From positions 75,410 through 139,409 of the forward strand of contig CAMYON010000001.1 in the NCBI GenBank assembly GCA_947260025.1: DNA of 64,000 nucleotides, in the 5' to 3' direction. The notes beneath the pieces were generated by a model. That model made no database searches. It was not told the origin of the DNA and saw only the letters and a program-made list of their open reading frames with translations. The translations under genes and the position numbers were made by a program. The stretch is from an uncultured Gammaproteobacteria bacterium (lineage in GTDB: Bacteria; Pseudomonadota; Gammaproteobacteria; GCA-001735895). Positions 18,782 through 29,412 of this stretch are shown here, one piece after another; position 1 is the stretch's first letter, and each line of letters begins with the position of its first letter.

Positions 18782-21148
18782 ATGAGCGATAACATAACAA
18801 TAACCATAAACGGCCAGACGATCGAGACCCAGCCCGGGCGCCTGTTGATCGACGTGGCCGATGAAAACGATATCGTGATTCCACGGTTTTGTTACCACAA
18901 GCGACTGTCGGTCGCGGCCAACTGCCGTATGTGCCTGGTCGAAATCGAGCGCGCGCCCAAACCGATGCCGGCCTGCGCTACCCAGTGCATGGACGGCATG
19001 GTGGTGCAGACCCGCTCGCCGGGCGCGCTGGCCGCACAGAAATCGACCATGGAGTTCCTGCTGATCAACCACCCGCTCGATTGTCCGATCTGCGACCAGG
19101 GTGGCGAGTGCGAACTGCAGGACGTGGCGATGGGTTTCGGCGAAGGCATCTCGAAGTACACCGAGTCGAAACGCGTGGTGATGGACAAGAATATCGGGCC
19201 GTTGATTGCTACCGATTTCACGCGCTGTATTCACTGCACCCGCTGTGTGCGCTTCGGCGATGAAATCGCCGGCATGCCGGAACTCGGCGCCACCGGGCGC
19301 GGCGAGCACATGGAAATCGGCACCTACATCGAGAAATCGATCGTCTCCGAGTTGTCAGGCAACGTCATCGACGTCTGCCCGGTAGGCGCACTAACCGCCA
19401 AGCCTTCGCGTTACACCGCGCGGCCCTGGGAACTGACCCAGCATGCGTCGGTATCGGCGCACGACTGTGTCGGCTCCAACACCTTCGTGCACACCCGCGG
19501 CAACGAAGTTATTCGGGTGGTGCCGCGGGAGAATGAATCGATCAATGAATCCTGGATCTCGGACCGCGATCGCTTCAGCTATACCGCGGTCAAGGCCGAG
19601 CAGCGTATCACCGCACCGATGCTGCGCGACAATGGAGAACTCAGGGCGGTCGACTGGCAAACGGCGCTCGACACCGCGGCCAACCGGCTGTCCGATGCCG
19701 GCGGCAGCATTGCCGCGCTAGTCAGCCCGCAGGCAACGCTGGAAGAGCATTACCTGGCGCAGAAGCTGCTGCGTGGCCTCGGCTCTAACAGTATCGATCA
19801 TCGACTCACCCAGGTGGACTTTTCAACCCAGCAAACCAGCCCGATCATGCCCTGGCTGGGGCGTTCGCTGGAATCGCTGGAAACCCTCGACGCGGCCCTG
19901 GTCGTGGCCGGCAACCTGCGTTACGAGCAGCCGCTGTTGTCGCACCGACTGCGTAAGGCGGTGCAGAACAATGCCGCGCGGGTTTCATCGATAGGGCACC
20001 TTGGCGAACAGTACAACTTCCCGTTACAGCACGAGTTACTCGGATCGGCGGCACAGCTGGTGAGCCATCTCGCCGGGGTTGCGGTGGCGCTCGGCAACGT
20101 TAGCGGCAGGCCGCTGGGTGCGCATCTTGCCGGCCTGGTCGGCGAACTCGAAACGACCTCGCAACAGCGGGCGATCGCTCAATCCCTGTTCGATGCCGAG
20201 AACGCGGCGGTCATTGTCGGTGTGCAGGCGCTCTCTAATCCGCAGCTGTCGCTGATTCAGGAGATTTGCGAAGCGATTACCGCCAGCGCCGATGCGACGC
20301 TGGGTTACCTGTCGCTGTCGGCGAACAGCGCCGGGGCCTGCCTGGCCGGCGCCACGCCACACCGCGGGCCTGCCGGCGTGGCGCTCGACGACAGTGGCGA
20401 ACACGCCGCCGAGATCCTGTCCGCGCAACACAAGCTGCTGCTGACCTTTGCGCTCAATCCGCTGCTCGATACCAACTCGGTCAGTTCGCTCTCGGATAAC
20501 AATGAATTCGTGATCGCGGTCAGCAGCTATGACAACGACTTTATTCAGCAGCAGGCCGACCTGGTGCTGCCGCTGGCCTCGCTGGTCGAAACCTCCGGCA
20601 GCTTCGTCAACGTCGAGGGCTTGTGGCAAAGCTTCAACGGCTGCGTGCAGGCGCGTGGCGAAAGCCGCCAGGGCTGGAAGATACTGTCGGCGCTGGGACA
20701 GGTGCTGATGCCGGGCGAATTCGACTACGCAGACTCGGTCGCGGTCAGGAACGAGCTAAAGGCGCTGTGCAGCGACGTCAGCCTGAGTAACCTCTGCGGC
20801 ATTGAATCCAGCGCGAAAGCCCTGCCGCAAGACGCCGGCAAGATACAGAAGATTGGTGCGACACCGATCTATGCCAGCGACGATATGGCGCGATTGTCGA
20901 GCGCGTTGCAGGCCACGCCGCTGATGAAGCAGCAGTGCGCGGTGGTGATGAACCGGCAACAGGCGCGGGATGCGAAGCTGGAAAGCTGCGAACAGGTGCA
21001 GGTCAAGCAGGGCAAGGGTACCGCGGTGTTGCCACTGCGTATCGATGAAGGCGTCCCCGCGGGCTGCGTTTACGTGCCCAGCGGCATCGAGGCGGTCAGG
21101 CACCTGTCTACTGCCTTTGGCAAGGTGACGCTGGAGAAGGTGTCTTAA
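18782..21148 (+). CDS. nuoG: NADH-quinone oxidoreductase subunit G (75 kDa)
   Basis: 788 residues. The N-terminal [2Fe-2S] domain ([21 protein letters not shown]) is followed by the His/Cys-ligated cluster region ([18 protein letters not shown]), a [4Fe-4S] domain ([13 protein letters not shown] ... [10 protein letters not shown]) and a long molybdopterin-oxidoreductase-like domain that is structural in complex I. It is shorter than the 908-residue E. coli protein, mainly in the C-terminal domain, as in other bacteria with unfused nuoC/nuoD. Its stop overlaps nuoH by one base (TAATG). Confidence 0.96.
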   Translation: MSDNITITINGQTIETQPGRLLIDVADENDIVIPRFCYHKRLSVAANCRMCLVEIERAPKPMPACATQCMDGMVVQTRSPGALAAQKSTMEFLLINHPLDCPICDQGGECELQDVAMGFGEGISKYTESKRVVMDKNIGPLIATDFTRCIHCTRCVRFGDEIAGMPELGATGRGEHMEIGTYIEKSIVSELSGNVIDVCPVGALTAKPSRYTARPWELTQHASVSAHDCVGSNTFVHTRGNEVIRVVPRENESINESWISDRDRFSYTAVKAEQRITAPMLRDNGELRAVDWQTALDTAANRLSDAGGSIAALVSPQATLEEHYLAQKLLRGLGSNSIDHRLTQVDFSTQQTSPIMPWLGRSLESLETLDAALVVAGNLRYEQPLLSHRLRKAVQNNAARVSSIGHLGEQYNFPLQHELLGSAAQLVSHLAGVAVALGNVSGRPLGAHLAGLVGELETTSQQRAIAQSLFDAENAAVIVGVQALSNPQLSLIQEICEAITASADATLGYLSLSANSAGACLAGATPHRGPAGVALDDSGEHAAEILSAQHKLLLTFALNPLLDTNSVSSLSDNNEFVIAVSSYDNDFIQQQADLVLPLASLVETSGSFVNVEGLWQSFNGCVQARGESRQGWKILSALGQVLMPGEFDYADSVAVRNELKALCSDVSLSNLCGIESSAKALPQDAGKIQKIGATPIYASDDMARLSSALQATPLMKQQCAVVMNRQQARDAKLESCEQVQVKQGKGTAVLPLRIDEGVPAGCVYVPSGIEAVRHLSTAFGKVTLEKVS

Positions 21149-22179
21149 TGGACCTGGCAAACGATCTCTGGAACTGGCTGCACGAGTACGTGCAGTTCAC
21201 CATTTACAGCGGCGTCAAGGCGCTCTCCATCCTGCTGCCGCTGTTTATCGTGGTCGCCTATTACACCTATGCCGAGCGCAAGGTGATCGGCTACATGCAA
21301 ATTCGCAAGGGCCCGAACCGGGTTGGCCCCAAGGGCCTGTTCCAGCCGTTTGCGGACATGTTCAAGCTGATGTTCAAGGAAATAATCATCCCGACCAATT
21401 CCAACCGCTACCTGTTTATTATCGCTCCGGTGATTACCTTTGCACCGGCGATGGCGGCCTGGGCGGTGATTCCGTTCGATGACGGCCTGGTGTTCAGCAA
21501 TATCAACGCCGGTTTGTTGTACATCCTGGCAATGACCTCGGTTGGGGTTTACGGCGTCATCATCGCCGGCTGGGCCTCGAATTCCAAGTATGCCCTGCTG
21601 GGTGCGATGCGCTCGGCGGCGCAGATCGTGGCCTATGAAATCGCAATGGGCTTCGCGCTGGTTGGCGTCTTGATGGTCGGCGGCAGCCTCAACCTGGGTG
21701 ATATCGTCAACAAGCAGGCGGGCGGTATCGGTCACTGGTTCTTTATTCCGCTGCTGCCGCTGTTTTTTGTCTACCTGATATCGGGCGTTGCCGAAACCAA
21801 TCGCGCGCCCTTCGATGTCGCCGAGGGTGAATCCGAAATCGTCGCCGGCTTCCACGTCGAATACTCGGGCATGACCTTCGCGGTATTTTTCCTCGCCGAA
21901 TACGCCAACATGATCCTGATCGCGATGCTGTGCTCGCTGATGTTTTTCGGCGGCTGGCTGAGTCCTGTTCCCGACCTGGTGGGCGACGGTATCGGCTGGC
22001 TGTTTGGCAAGACCGCGGTCTTCATGCTGCTGTTTCTGTGGTTTCGCGCCACCTTCCCGCGCTATCGCTATGACCAGATCATGCGCCTGGGCTGGAAGGT
22101 ATTGTTGCCGGTAACAATCCTTTGGCTCGTGGTCGAGGGGATTGCGGTTTATTTCAAGATCGGCCCGTGGTTCGTATAA
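21148..22179 (+). CDS. nuoH: NADH-quinone oxidoreductase subunit H
   Basis: 343-residue, roughly eight-helix membrane subunit that completes the quinone cavity between the arms. The signatures [29 protein letters not shown] and [26 protein letters not shown] are unambiguous. Confidence 0.97.
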   Translation: MDLANDLWNWLHEYVQFTIYSGVKALSILLPLFIVVAYYTYAERKVIGYMQIRKGPNRVGPKGLFQPFADMFKLMFKEIIIPTNSNRYLFIIAPVITFAPAMAAWAVIPFDDGLVFSNINAGLLYILAMTSVGVYGVIIAGWASNSKYALLGAMRSAAQIVAYEIAMGFALVGVLMVGGSLNLGDIVNKQAGGIGHWFFIPLLPLFFVYLISGVAETNRAPFDVAEGESEIVAGFHVEYSGMTFAVFFLAEYANMILIAMLCSLMFFGGWLSPVPDLVGDGIGWLFGKTAVFMLLFLWFRATFPRYRYDQIMRLGWKVLLPVTILWLVVEGIAVYFKIGPWFV

Positions 22180-22183
22180 GGCT

Positions 22184-22675
22184 ATGTTTGCGAAAATACA
22201 CTACTACCTGAAAAGTTTCCTGTTTCTCGAGTTGCTCAAGGGCATGAGCGTGACCGGGCGTTATTTCTTCCGCAGAAAAGTCACCGTGCAGTACCCGGAA
22301 GAGAAAACCCCGATCAGCCCGCGCTTTCGCGGCCTGCACGCCCTGCGCCGCTACGCCAATGGCGAAGAACGCTGCATCGCCTGCAAGTTGTGCGAAGCGG
22401 TATGCCCGGCGCTGGCAATTACCATCGAGTCGGAACAGCGCGAAGACGGCACGCGCCGCACCACGCGCTACGATATCGATTTGTTCAAGTGTATTTACTG
22501 CGGGTTTTGCGAGGAAGCCTGCCCGGTCGATTCGATCGTCGAAACCAATATCTTCGAGTACCACTTCGAAAATCGTGGTGAAAACATCATGACCAAGGAA
22601 AAACTGCTCGAGATCGGGGATCGTTACGAGGCGCAGCTGGCCGCGGATCGCTCGGCGGACGCGCCTTACCGGTAA
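22184..22675 (+). CDS. nuoI: NADH-quinone oxidoreductase subunit I (ferredoxin-like)
   Basis: 163 residues from the ATG at 22184, 4 bp after the nuoH stop. Two [4Fe-4S] motifs, [16 protein letters not shown] and [16 protein letters not shown], hold clusters N6a and N6b that pass electrons to N2. An upstream in-frame codon at 22142 lies inside nuoH and was rejected. Confidence 0.97.
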   Translation: MFAKIHYYLKSFLFLELLKGMSVTGRYFFRRKVTVQYPEEKTPISPRFRGLHALRRYANGEERCIACKLCEAVCPALAITIESEQREDGTRRTTRYDIDLFKCIYCGFCEEACPVDSIVETNIFEYHFENRGENIMTKEKLLEIGDRYEAQLAADRSADAPYR

Positions 22676-22682
22676 AGCAACG

Positions 22683-23282
22683 ATGATAGAAACCGTCATA
22701 TTTTACGTTTTTGCAGTCTCCACGGTGATTACCGCGACCGCGGTCGTGACCGTCAGAAACCCGGTACACGCGGCGCTTTTCCTGGTGCTGACGTTCTTTA
22801 CCAGCGCCATTATCTGGCTGTCGCTGGAAGCCGAGTTTCTCGCCATCAGCCTGGTGCTGGTCTACGTCGGCGCGGTAATGGTGTTATTCATATTTGTCGT
22901 AATGATGCTGGATATCAACGTGGCGCGCCTGCGTGAGGGCTTCGTGCGCTACCTGCCACTCGGCCTGCTGGTCGCTGCGATCATGCTGGGCCTGATGTTG
23001 AGTGTCGTTACCAGCGACGTATTCGTGCTCGACCTGGCCAGCGAACCGGTGCCCAAGCCTGCCGATTACAGCAATACCAAGGCGCTGGGCGGCGTGTTGT
23101 ACACCGAGTACGTGTTCGCCTTCGAAATTGCCGCGGTCATACTGCTGGTCGCGATAATCGCCGCCATTTCGCTAACCATGCGCAAGCGCTCGCAAACCAA
23201 GTACCAGAATCCGACCGAACAAATCCGGGTGCGCAAGGCGGATCGGCTACGCGTGGTAAAGATGCCGTCGGAGGATAAGTGA
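22683..23282 (+). CDS. nuoJ: NADH-quinone oxidoreductase subunit J
   Basis: 199 residues with five predicted helices. The segments [31 protein letters not shown] and [17 protein letters not shown] are diagnostic, the latter including the family's conserved pi-bulge helix region. The C-terminal tail is basic. The stop overlaps nuoK. Confidence 0.96.
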   Translation: MIETVIFYVFAVSTVITATAVVTVRNPVHAALFLVLTFFTSAIIWLSLEAEFLAISLVLVYVGAVMVLFIFVVMMLDINVARLREGFVRYLPLGLLVAAIMLGLMLSVVTSDVFVLDLASEPVPKPADYSNTKALGGVLYTEYVFAFEIAAVILLVAIIAAISLTMRKRSQTKYQNPTEQIRVRKADRLRVVKMPSEDK

Positions 23283-23593
23283 TGATGACCCTGACGCTCA
23301 GTCATTACCTGATTCTCGCGGCGGTCCTGTTCAGCATTTCGATCGCCGGTATCGTCATCAACCGCAAGAATATCATCATCCTGTTGATGTCGATCGAGTT
23401 GATGTTGCTCTCGGTTAACCTGAATTTCATTGCCTTTTCGCATTACCTCGACGATCTCGCCGGCCAGGTTTTCGTGTTCTTTATTCTCACGGTCGCCGCC
23501 GCGGAGGCCGCTATCGGGCTGGCAATCCTGGTAGTGCTGTTCCGCAACAAGCGCTCGATCAACGTCGAGGATATCAAGGAGCTGAAATGGTAG
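23282..23593 (+). CDS. nuoK: NADH-quinone oxidoreductase subunit K
   Basis: 103-residue, three-helix antiporter-like membrane subunit. Conserved glutamates lie in [16 protein letters not shown] and [13 protein letters not shown], as in the family. Three starts are possible (GTG 23279, ATG 23282, ATG 23285). GGAGG at 23270-23274 lies 7 bp before 23282, which favours that codon. Confidence 0.96.
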   Translation: MMTLTLSHYLILAAVLFSISIAGIVINRKNIIILLMSIELMLLSVNLNFIAFSHYLDDLAGQVFVFFILTVAAAEAAIGLAILVVLFRNKRSINVEDIKELKW

Positions 23594-25548
23594 ACATGGA
23601 ATCCATTTACCTTGCTATCCCGTTAGCGTCGCTGGCAGGCGCCGTAATTGCCGGCTTTTTCGGCAAGCAGATCGGTCGTGCGGGCGCGCATTCGGTGACG
23701 ATACTGGGTGTCGGCATATCGTTTCTGCTATCCCTGGTGGTGCTCAAGGACGTCGTCTTCGACGGCGCCGCGGTATATAACCAGTCGTTATATACCTGGA
23801 TGGTCAGTGACGGTATCCGCTTCGAGGTCGGATTCCTGATCGATGGCCTGACCGCTTTGATGATGTCGGTCGTTACCGGGGTATCGCTCGCGGTTCACGT
23901 TTACACCATCGGTTACATGCATGACGACGATGGCTACCAGCGCTTCTTCAGCTATATCTCGCTGTTCACCTTCTCGATGCTGATGCTGGTCATGTCGAAC
24001 AATTTCCTGCAACTGTTCTTTGGCTGGGAAGCGGTGGGCCTGGTTTCGTACCTGCTGATCGGCTTCTGGTTCAAACGCGAGACCGCGATCTACGCCAACA
24101 TGAAGGCCTTCCTGGTCAATCGCGTCGGGGATTTCGGCTTTCTGCTCGGTATTGCGGTGGTGCTGATGTTCACCGGTTCGCTCGATTACTACGAAGTCTT
24201 CGACCGCGCCGATGCGCTGCTGTACGCGACCATGCAGGTGATTCCGGGCGTCGACTGGTCGGTGATTACGCTGGCCTGCATCCTGTTGTTCGTCGGCGCC
24301 ATGGGTAAATCGGCGCAGGTGCCGCTGCACGTCTGGCTGCCGGATTCGATGGAAGGCCCAACGCCGATATCGGCCCTGATCCACGCGGCCACCATGGTTA
24401 CCGCCGGTATCTTCATGGTGGCGCGGATGTCGCCGCTGTTCGAGCTGTCGACGACGGCGTTGTCGGTGGTGATCGTGATCGGCGCCACCACCGCTTTTTT
24501 CATGGGGCTGGTTGGTATCGTGCAAAACGACATCAAGCGCGTGGTGGCTTACTCGACGCTATCGCAGCTGGGCTACATGACCGTCGCGCTCGGCGCCTCG
24601 GCCTACTCGGCGGCGATATTTCACCTGATGACGCACGCTTTTTTCAAGGCCCTGCTGTTCCTGGCCGCGGGCTCGGTCATTATCGCGATGCACCACGAGC
24701 AGGATATCCGCAAGATGGGTGGCCTTAAAAAATACATGCCGATAACCTACTGGGTATCGTTGATCGGCTCGCTGGCGTTGATCGGTTTCCCCGGTTTCTC
24801 GGGATACTTTTCCAAGGACGCGATTTTAATTGCCACCCAGAACGCGAACGTCCCGGGTGCAGGCTATGCCTATGTCTGCGTCCTGCTCGGCGTGTTCGTA
24901 ACCGCGTTTTATTCCTTCCGCATGTTTTTCCTGGTGTTCCACGGCGAGGAGCGCATGGATAAACATACGCGTGAGCATTTGCATGAAACGCCGTGGGTGG
25001 TGACAGCACCACTGATCGCGCTGGCGATTCCGTCGGTGATCATTGGCTGGATTACGATCGACGAAGTCCTGTTCGGCGACCTGTTCAAGGAAGCGATCCT
25101 GGTGTTCGAAGACCACGGCGCGATGGCCGCGGTCGGCGCGGCATTTCATGGCTCGTTCAACTTCGTAATACACGGGTTTGCCGGCCCCGCGGTTTACCTG
25201 GCTGGTGCCGGGGTGTTTGCGGCCTGGTACCTGTATCTCAAGAAGCCGGAATTGGCGGCGCAGTTCAGGCAAAAACTCGAACTGCCTTACCGCATTCTGG
25301 ACAACAAGTACTACTTCGATCGTTTCAACGAGATCGTTTTTGCCGCCACCGCCAGGGGGGTGGGGCAGGTACTGTGGCGCCTGGGTGATGCGTTGATGAT
25401 CGACGGTCTCGTCGTGAACGGCAGCGCGCGCCTGGTCGGCTGGGTTTCCGGCGTGGTGCGCCACGTGCAAACGGGTTATTTGAATCATTACGCATTTGCG
25501 ATGATTTCGGGGCTGATCCTGCTGTTGGGATGGGTTGTACTGGGCTAA
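23587..25548 (+). CDS. nuoL: NADH-quinone oxidoreductase subunit L
   Basis: 653-residue antiporter-like proton pump at the distal end of the membrane arm. Visible key features are [16 protein letters not shown] with its helix 5 Glu, [49 protein letters not shown] with the pumping Lys, and a C-terminal lateral-helix region. It overlaps nuoK by 7 bp. A second ATG at 23596 is possible. Confidence 0.96.
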   Translation: MVDMESIYLAIPLASLAGAVIAGFFGKQIGRAGAHSVTILGVGISFLLSLVVLKDVVFDGAAVYNQSLYTWMVSDGIRFEVGFLIDGLTALMMSVVTGVSLAVHVYTIGYMHDDDGYQRFFSYISLFTFSMLMLVMSNNFLQLFFGWEAVGLVSYLLIGFWFKRETAIYANMKAFLVNRVGDFGFLLGIAVVLMFTGSLDYYEVFDRADALLYATMQVIPGVDWSVITLACILLFVGAMGKSAQVPLHVWLPDSMEGPTPISALIHAATMVTAGIFMVARMSPLFELSTTALSVVIVIGATTAFFMGLVGIVQNDIKRVVAYSTLSQLGYMTVALGASAYSAAIFHLMTHAFFKALLFLAAGSVIIAMHHEQDIRKMGGLKKYMPITYWVSLIGSLALIGFPGFSGYFSKDAILIATQNANVPGAGYAYVCVLLGVFVTAFYSFRMFFLVFHGEERMDKHTREHLHETPWVVTAPLIALAIPSVIIGWITIDEVLFGDLFKEAILVFEDHGAMAAVGAAFHGSFNFVIHGFAGPAVYLAGAGVFAAWYLYLKKPELAAQFRQKLELPYRILDNKYYFDRFNEIVFAATARGVGQVLWRLGDALMIDGLVVNGSARLVGWVSGVVRHVQTGYLNHYAFAMISGLILLLGWVVLG

Positions 25549-25580
25549 AGCAAAACAAGAACAAGGGTAAACATTAAAAT

Positions 25581-27023
25581 ATGTACGCTGACTGGCCACT
25601 ATTGAGCCTTGCGATCTGGACGCCGATTCTCGGTGGTATCCTGGTGCTGTTCGCCGGCGACCGGGAGCCCTCGGGAGCGCGCAAGATTGCGCTGGTGGTG
25701 TCGATCGTCACCTTCCTGCTGACGCTGCCGCTGTATACGCAATTCAATACCGAAACGCACCTGATGCAGTTCGTCGAGCGCCAGCCGTGGATAGCCGCGT
25801 TCAACATCGAGTATTACCTCGGGATCGACGGCATCTCGATGCCGCTGATCCTGCTTACCTCGTTTACCACGGTTATTGTCATTATCTCGGCCTGGGAAGT
25901 TATTCAGTATCGGGCATCGCAGTACATGGCGGCCTTCCCCATGCTGATACCGATGTTCCTGGTCATCGGCGTCTGGGGCGGAGCCAACCGTATCTACGCG
26001 ACCTTGAAGTTCTTCCTCTATACCTTTATCGGCTCGGTGCTGATGCTGGTGGCGCTGATTTACATGTATACCCAATCCGGCAGTTTCGCGATTTTCGATT
26101 TTCACCATCTGCAACTGTCGCTTAGCGAGCAGGTGCTGATTTTCCTCGCTTTCCTGGTGGCCTTCGCGGTTAAAGTACCGATGTGGCCGGTGCATACCTG
26201 GTTGCCCGATGCGCACGTCGAGGCGCCGACGGGTGGCTCTGTTATCCTGGCGGCGATAATGCTGAAGATTGGCGGTTACGGGTTCCTGCGTTTTAGCCTG
26301 CCGATTACACCGGACGCCAGCGCCGAACTCGACTGGCTGATTATCACGATGTCGCTGACCGCGGTGGTGTATATCGGTTTCGTTGCCCTGGTGCAGCGCG
26401 ATATGAAGAAACTGATTGCCTATTCGTCGATTGCACACATGGGTTTCGTGACCCTCGGTTTCTTCATCGTGTTCCGCATCGTCAATTCGGGTTATGGCGA
26501 GCAGGGCGCCGCGCTGGCGCTGGAAGGCGGTATGGTGCAAATGGTGTCGCACGGATTCATTTCAGGAGCGCTGTTCCTTTGTGTTGGCGTTATGTACGAC
26601 CGCATGCATAGCCGCCAGATCGGCGATTACGGCGGAGTCGCCAACACCATGCCGGTGTTCGCCGCCTTCATGGTTTTCTTCGCGATGGCGAATGCCGGGC
26701 TGCCGGGCACCTCGGGTTTCGTCGGCGAGTTCATGGTGATCCTGGCGAGCTTCAAGGCCAGCTTCTGGATAGCCTTCCTCGCGGCGCTGACGCTGATCCT
26801 CGGCGCCGCCTATACCCTGTGGATGGTCAAGCGCGTGATCTACGGTGAGGTCGCCAACGACAACGTCGCCGCGCTCACCGATATCAACAAGCGCGAGTTC
26901 CTGTTCCTGGCGATACTGGCGCTGGCGGTACTGGCTCTCGGCCTGTGGCCCGACCCGCTGGTCGAAGTCATGCACCCGACGATCGATAACCTGCTCAACC
27001 ACATTGCGAATCCCAAGATATGA
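25581..27023 (+). CDS. nuoM: NADH-quinone oxidoreductase subunit M
   Basis: 480-residue antiporter-like subunit, about 14 helices. Markers are YYLGIDGISMPLILLT, VKVPMWPVHTWLPDAHVEAPTGGSVILAAIMLKIGGYG and SSIAHMGFVTLGFF. A 32-bp gap from nuoL contains an AGGG ribosome site. The stop overlaps nuoN as ATGA. Confidence 0.96.
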   Translation: MYADWPLLSLAIWTPILGGILVLFAGDREPSGARKIALVVSIVTFLLTLPLYTQFNTETHLMQFVERQPWIAAFNIEYYLGIDGISMPLILLTSFTTVIVIISAWEVIQYRASQYMAAFPMLIPMFLVIGVWGGANRIYATLKFFLYTFIGSVLMLVALIYMYTQSGSFAIFDFHHLQLSLSEQVLIFLAFLVAFAVKVPMWPVHTWLPDAHVEAPTGGSVILAAIMLKIGGYGFLRFSLPITPDASAELDWLIITMSLTAVVYIGFVALVQRDMKKLIAYSSIAHMGFVTLGFFIVFRIVNSGYGEQGAALALEGGMVQMVSHGFISGALFLCVGVMYDRMHSRQIGDYGGVANTMPVFAAFMVFFAMANAGLPGTSGFVGEFMVILASFKASFWIAFLAALTLILGAAYTLWMVKRVIYGEVANDNVAALTDINKREFLFLAILALAVLALGLWPDPLVEVMHPTIDNLLNHIANPKI

Positions 27024-28471
27024 CCGCCGAATTCGTACAGCCTGATTTAATGCCGGCATTGCCCGAGATGGTAATGCTGGCGATGACTTGCCTGGTACTG
27101 CTGGTCGATCTGTTTCTGCCACAGGAAAAACGCGGCTTCACGCTGCTGTTGTCGGTAGCGACTCTGGCGCTCGTGATCGCGGCCGTGATCGCGGTTGCGC
27201 CGGTCGGCGCGGTCAGCAGTTTCGGCGGTTCCTTCGTGTTGGACCAGTTGGCGGTCGTGCTCAAGATTGCTACCTGCGCCGTCACCATCCTGGTATTCGT
27301 CTATTCACGCGATTACCTGGCAGACAACGATATCTACAAGGGTGAGTACTATGTGCTCGGGCTATTCGCCACGCTCGGTATGATGGTCATGATATCGGCG
27401 CACTCCTTCCTGCTGGTCTATCTCGGACTCGAGCTGTTATCGCTGTCGCTTTACGCGATGATTGCGTTCAACCGCAACTCGTTGTCCGCTTCGGAATCGG
27501 CGATGAAATACTTTGTGCTCGGTGCGATGGCCTCCGGTTTATTGCTTTACGGTATTTCGATCTTCTACGGCATTACCGGCACGCTCGATCTCAACCAGGT
27601 AGGGATTTCGATTAGCGCGCAATTTGCGCAGCATCCGGTTGCGCTCGGTTTTGCGCTGACCTTTATCGTGGTCGGCCTGTCGTTCAAGCTGGGCGCTGTG
27701 CCGTTTCATATGTGGTTGCCCGATATCTACCAGGGTTCGCCAACTTCGGTGACGCTGTTCATCGGCACGGCCCCCAAGATTGCCGGTTTTGCGATGGCGA
27801 TCAGGCTGCTGGTCGACGGGCTCGGCGATTTACAGGTCGACTGGTCGCAGATGCTGCTCGCGCTGGCAATCGCTTCGATGGCGATCGGAAACATCATCGC
27901 CATCGCCCAGACCAACTTCAAACGCATGCTGGCCTATTCGACCATTTCCCATGTCGGTTTCATACTGCTCGGCATTTTGTCGGCTACCGCCAACGGTTAC
28001 GCCTCGGCGATGTTTTACACCATCACCTACGCAATCACCGCCTCGGTCGCGTTCGGCGTGCTGCTGGTACTGAATCGCAAGGGCTTCGAGGCCGAAAACA
28101 TCAGTGACCTGTCGGGACTGAACGACAGCAATCCGTGGTACGCCGCATTGCTGGCGATTGCGATGTTCTCGATGGCCGGGGTGCCGCCCACGGTCGGGTT
28201 TTATGCCAAGCTCAGCGTGCTGCAGGCGGTGGTGCAGATCGAAATGATCTGGCTCGCCGTGGCCGCGGTTCTGTTCTCGGTCATCGGTCTGTTTTACTAT
28301 CTGCGCGTGATCAAGGTCATGTATTTCGACCAGCCGCTGCCCGAACAGACTACTACCATCAAGGAAGCCCTCGACGTCAAGCTGCTACTTAGCGCCAACA
28401 GCCTCAGCCTGATACTGCTGGGCATGTTCCCGTCAACTTTGATGGCCTACTGCATTCTTTCATTTAGCTAG
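27020..28471 (+). CDS. nuoN: NADH-quinone oxidoreductase subunit N
   Basis: 483-residue antiporter-like subunit and last gene of the nuo operon. Markers are YLGLELLSLSLYAMIAFNRNS, FKLGAVPFHMWLPDIYQGSPTSVTLFIGTAPKIAGFAM and SMAGVPPTVGFYAKLSVLQA. No clear terminator is seen in the 10 bp between its stop and the tRNA-fMet promoter. Confidence 0.96.
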   Translation: MTAEFVQPDLMPALPEMVMLAMTCLVLLVDLFLPQEKRGFTLLLSVATLALVIAAVIAVAPVGAVSSFGGSFVLDQLAVVLKIATCAVTILVFVYSRDYLADNDIYKGEYYVLGLFATLGMMVMISAHSFLLVYLGLELLSLSLYAMIAFNRNSLSASESAMKYFVLGAMASGLLLYGISIFYGITGTLDLNQVGISISAQFAQHPVALGFALTFIVVGLSFKLGAVPFHMWLPDIYQGSPTSVTLFIGTAPKIAGFAMAIRLLVDGLGDLQVDWSQMLLALAIASMAIGNIIAIAQTNFKRMLAYSTISHVGFILLGILSATANGYASAMFYTITYAITASVAFGVLLVLNRKGFEAENISDLSGLNDSNPWYAALLAIAMFSMAGVPPTVGFYAKLSVLQAVVQIEMIWLAVAAVLFSVIGLFYYLRVIKVMYFDQPLPEQTTTIKEALDVKLLLSANSLSLILLGMFPSTLMAYCILSFS

Positions 28472-28481
28472 CATAAGCCCC

Positions 28482-28510
28482 TTGTAAAATCCGCCCAACC
28501 TAGCTATTAT
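28482..28510 (+). promoter_or_regulatory. Sigma70 promoter of tRNA-fMet / rimP-nusA operon
   Basis: TTGTAA (28482-28487) and TATTAT (28505-28510) are spaced by 17 bp. The -10 box matches five of six positions. The sequence after the -10 is TCTGCGCC, a GC-rich discriminator of the kind linked to stringent control of stable RNA genes. The mature tRNA begins 13 bp after the -10. Confidence 0.65.
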
Positions 28511-28523
28511 TCTGCGCCTCTGA

Positions 28524-28600
<77 letters not shown>

Positions 28601-28603
28601 ACT

Positions 28604-28860
28604 CTCGTTGGTATCGGAAGCAGGTCCCTGAGGGCAGCTTCGCAGGTCGTAGACCTACGCGGCCCGGGTAAATCCTGCCCCCGCTACCAACTTTTGTTGG
28701 TACCGTAGCAGGGATCGGGAAAGGGTTTCGAAGGTCGTAGGCCTACGCGGCCCGGTCAATCCTGCCCCCGCTACCAACTCCTTTTGGAGTGATGTAATTC
28801 AGAGATCAAATTTAACTGGCTATAGATGGACCTAATCCGGAAGCAGTCAGTAGTCAGTTA
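28604..28860 (+). repeat. tRNA-fMet leader with two extra copies of the tRNA 3' end
   Basis: A 22-nt stretch from the tRNA end (28582-28603, covering the T-arm 3' side, acceptor 3' strand, CCA and ACT) recurs exactly at 28671-28692 and 28758-28779. Each extra copy is preceded by a partial T-arm (GGTCGTAG) and a CGTAG..CTACG palindrome. After copies 1 and 2, TACCAAC pairs with GTTGGTA across a 4-nt loop. A shorter stem (ACTCC/GGAGT) follows copy 3. No 5' tRNA half accompanies them, so they are not tRNA genes. Nothing else is recognisable up to the terminator at 28861. Confidence 0.9.
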
Positions 28861-28883
28861 AAAGGCCCGTTTGGGCCTTTTTT
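28861..28883 (+). terminator. Rho-independent terminator/attenuator between tRNA-fMet and rimP
   Basis: Perfect 8-bp stem AAAGGCCC (28861-28868) with GGGCCTTT (28873-28880), loop GTTT, then more T. It lies 11 bp before the rimP ribosome site. Since rimP-nusA has no other evident promoter here, partial readthrough or antitermination is expected, possibly with NusA feedback. Confidence 0.8.
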
Positions 28884-28907
28884 ATTGGTTTTCTGGAGGC
28901 GATACAG

Positions 28908-29354
28908 TTGCAGGATTTAGCGCCGCTTTTCGAACCGGTGATCGAGTCGATGGGTTACGAACTGGTAGGTGTCGAGTTCGTGGGTGGTGGTGGCCACGGC
29001 ACCTTGCGCGTATACATCGATCGCGACGAAGGCGTCAGCATCGACGATTGTGCGTCGATAAGCCACCAGATTAGCGGCATTCTCGACGTCGAGGAACCGA
29101 TCAAGCAAGCCTACGACCTCGAGATTTCGTCTCCGGGCATCGACCGGCCCCTGTTTAAACTGGCGGACTTCGAACGATACGCCGGCAAAACCGTGAAGGT
29201 CAAAATGGCGGTCGGCGTCGACGGACGCAAGAATTTCAAGGGTCGGTTACAAGGTGTTGCCGATGCGAAAATGGTAGAAATCGAGGTAGACGGCGAAGTT
29301 TTCAGTCTGCCCTATGCCGATATTGCCAGGGCTAACCTGGTCGGCGAGTTATAA
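28908..29354 (+). CDS. rimP: Ribosome maturation factor RimP
   Basis: 148 residues; needed for 30S subunit maturation. Family segments seen are YELVGVEF, TLRVYIDRDEGVSIDDCASISHQISGILDVEEPI, YDLEISSPGIDRPLFK and a C-terminal SH3-like barrel. The start is TTG: GGAGG (28895-28899) lies 8 bp upstream and the N-terminus aligns with the E. coli protein length. Confidence 0.95.
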   Translation: MQDLAPLFEPVIESMGYELVGVEFVGGGGHGTLRVYIDRDEGVSIDDCASISHQISGILDVEEPIKQAYDLEISSPGIDRPLFKLADFERYAGKTVKVKMAVGVDGRKNFKGRLQGVADAKMVEIEVDGEVFSLPYADIARANLVGEL

Positions 29355-29412
29355 ATCGAGAGCCTTGCCAGGGACAGCAGGGCTCGACTAGAACCTATTG
29401 CGAGTAACGACG

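Noticed and set aside
28671-28779. Two further tRNA-fMet genes
   Set aside because: Only the T-arm remnant and acceptor 3' strand are present. No 5' acceptor strand, D-arm or anticodon arm exists upstream of either copy.
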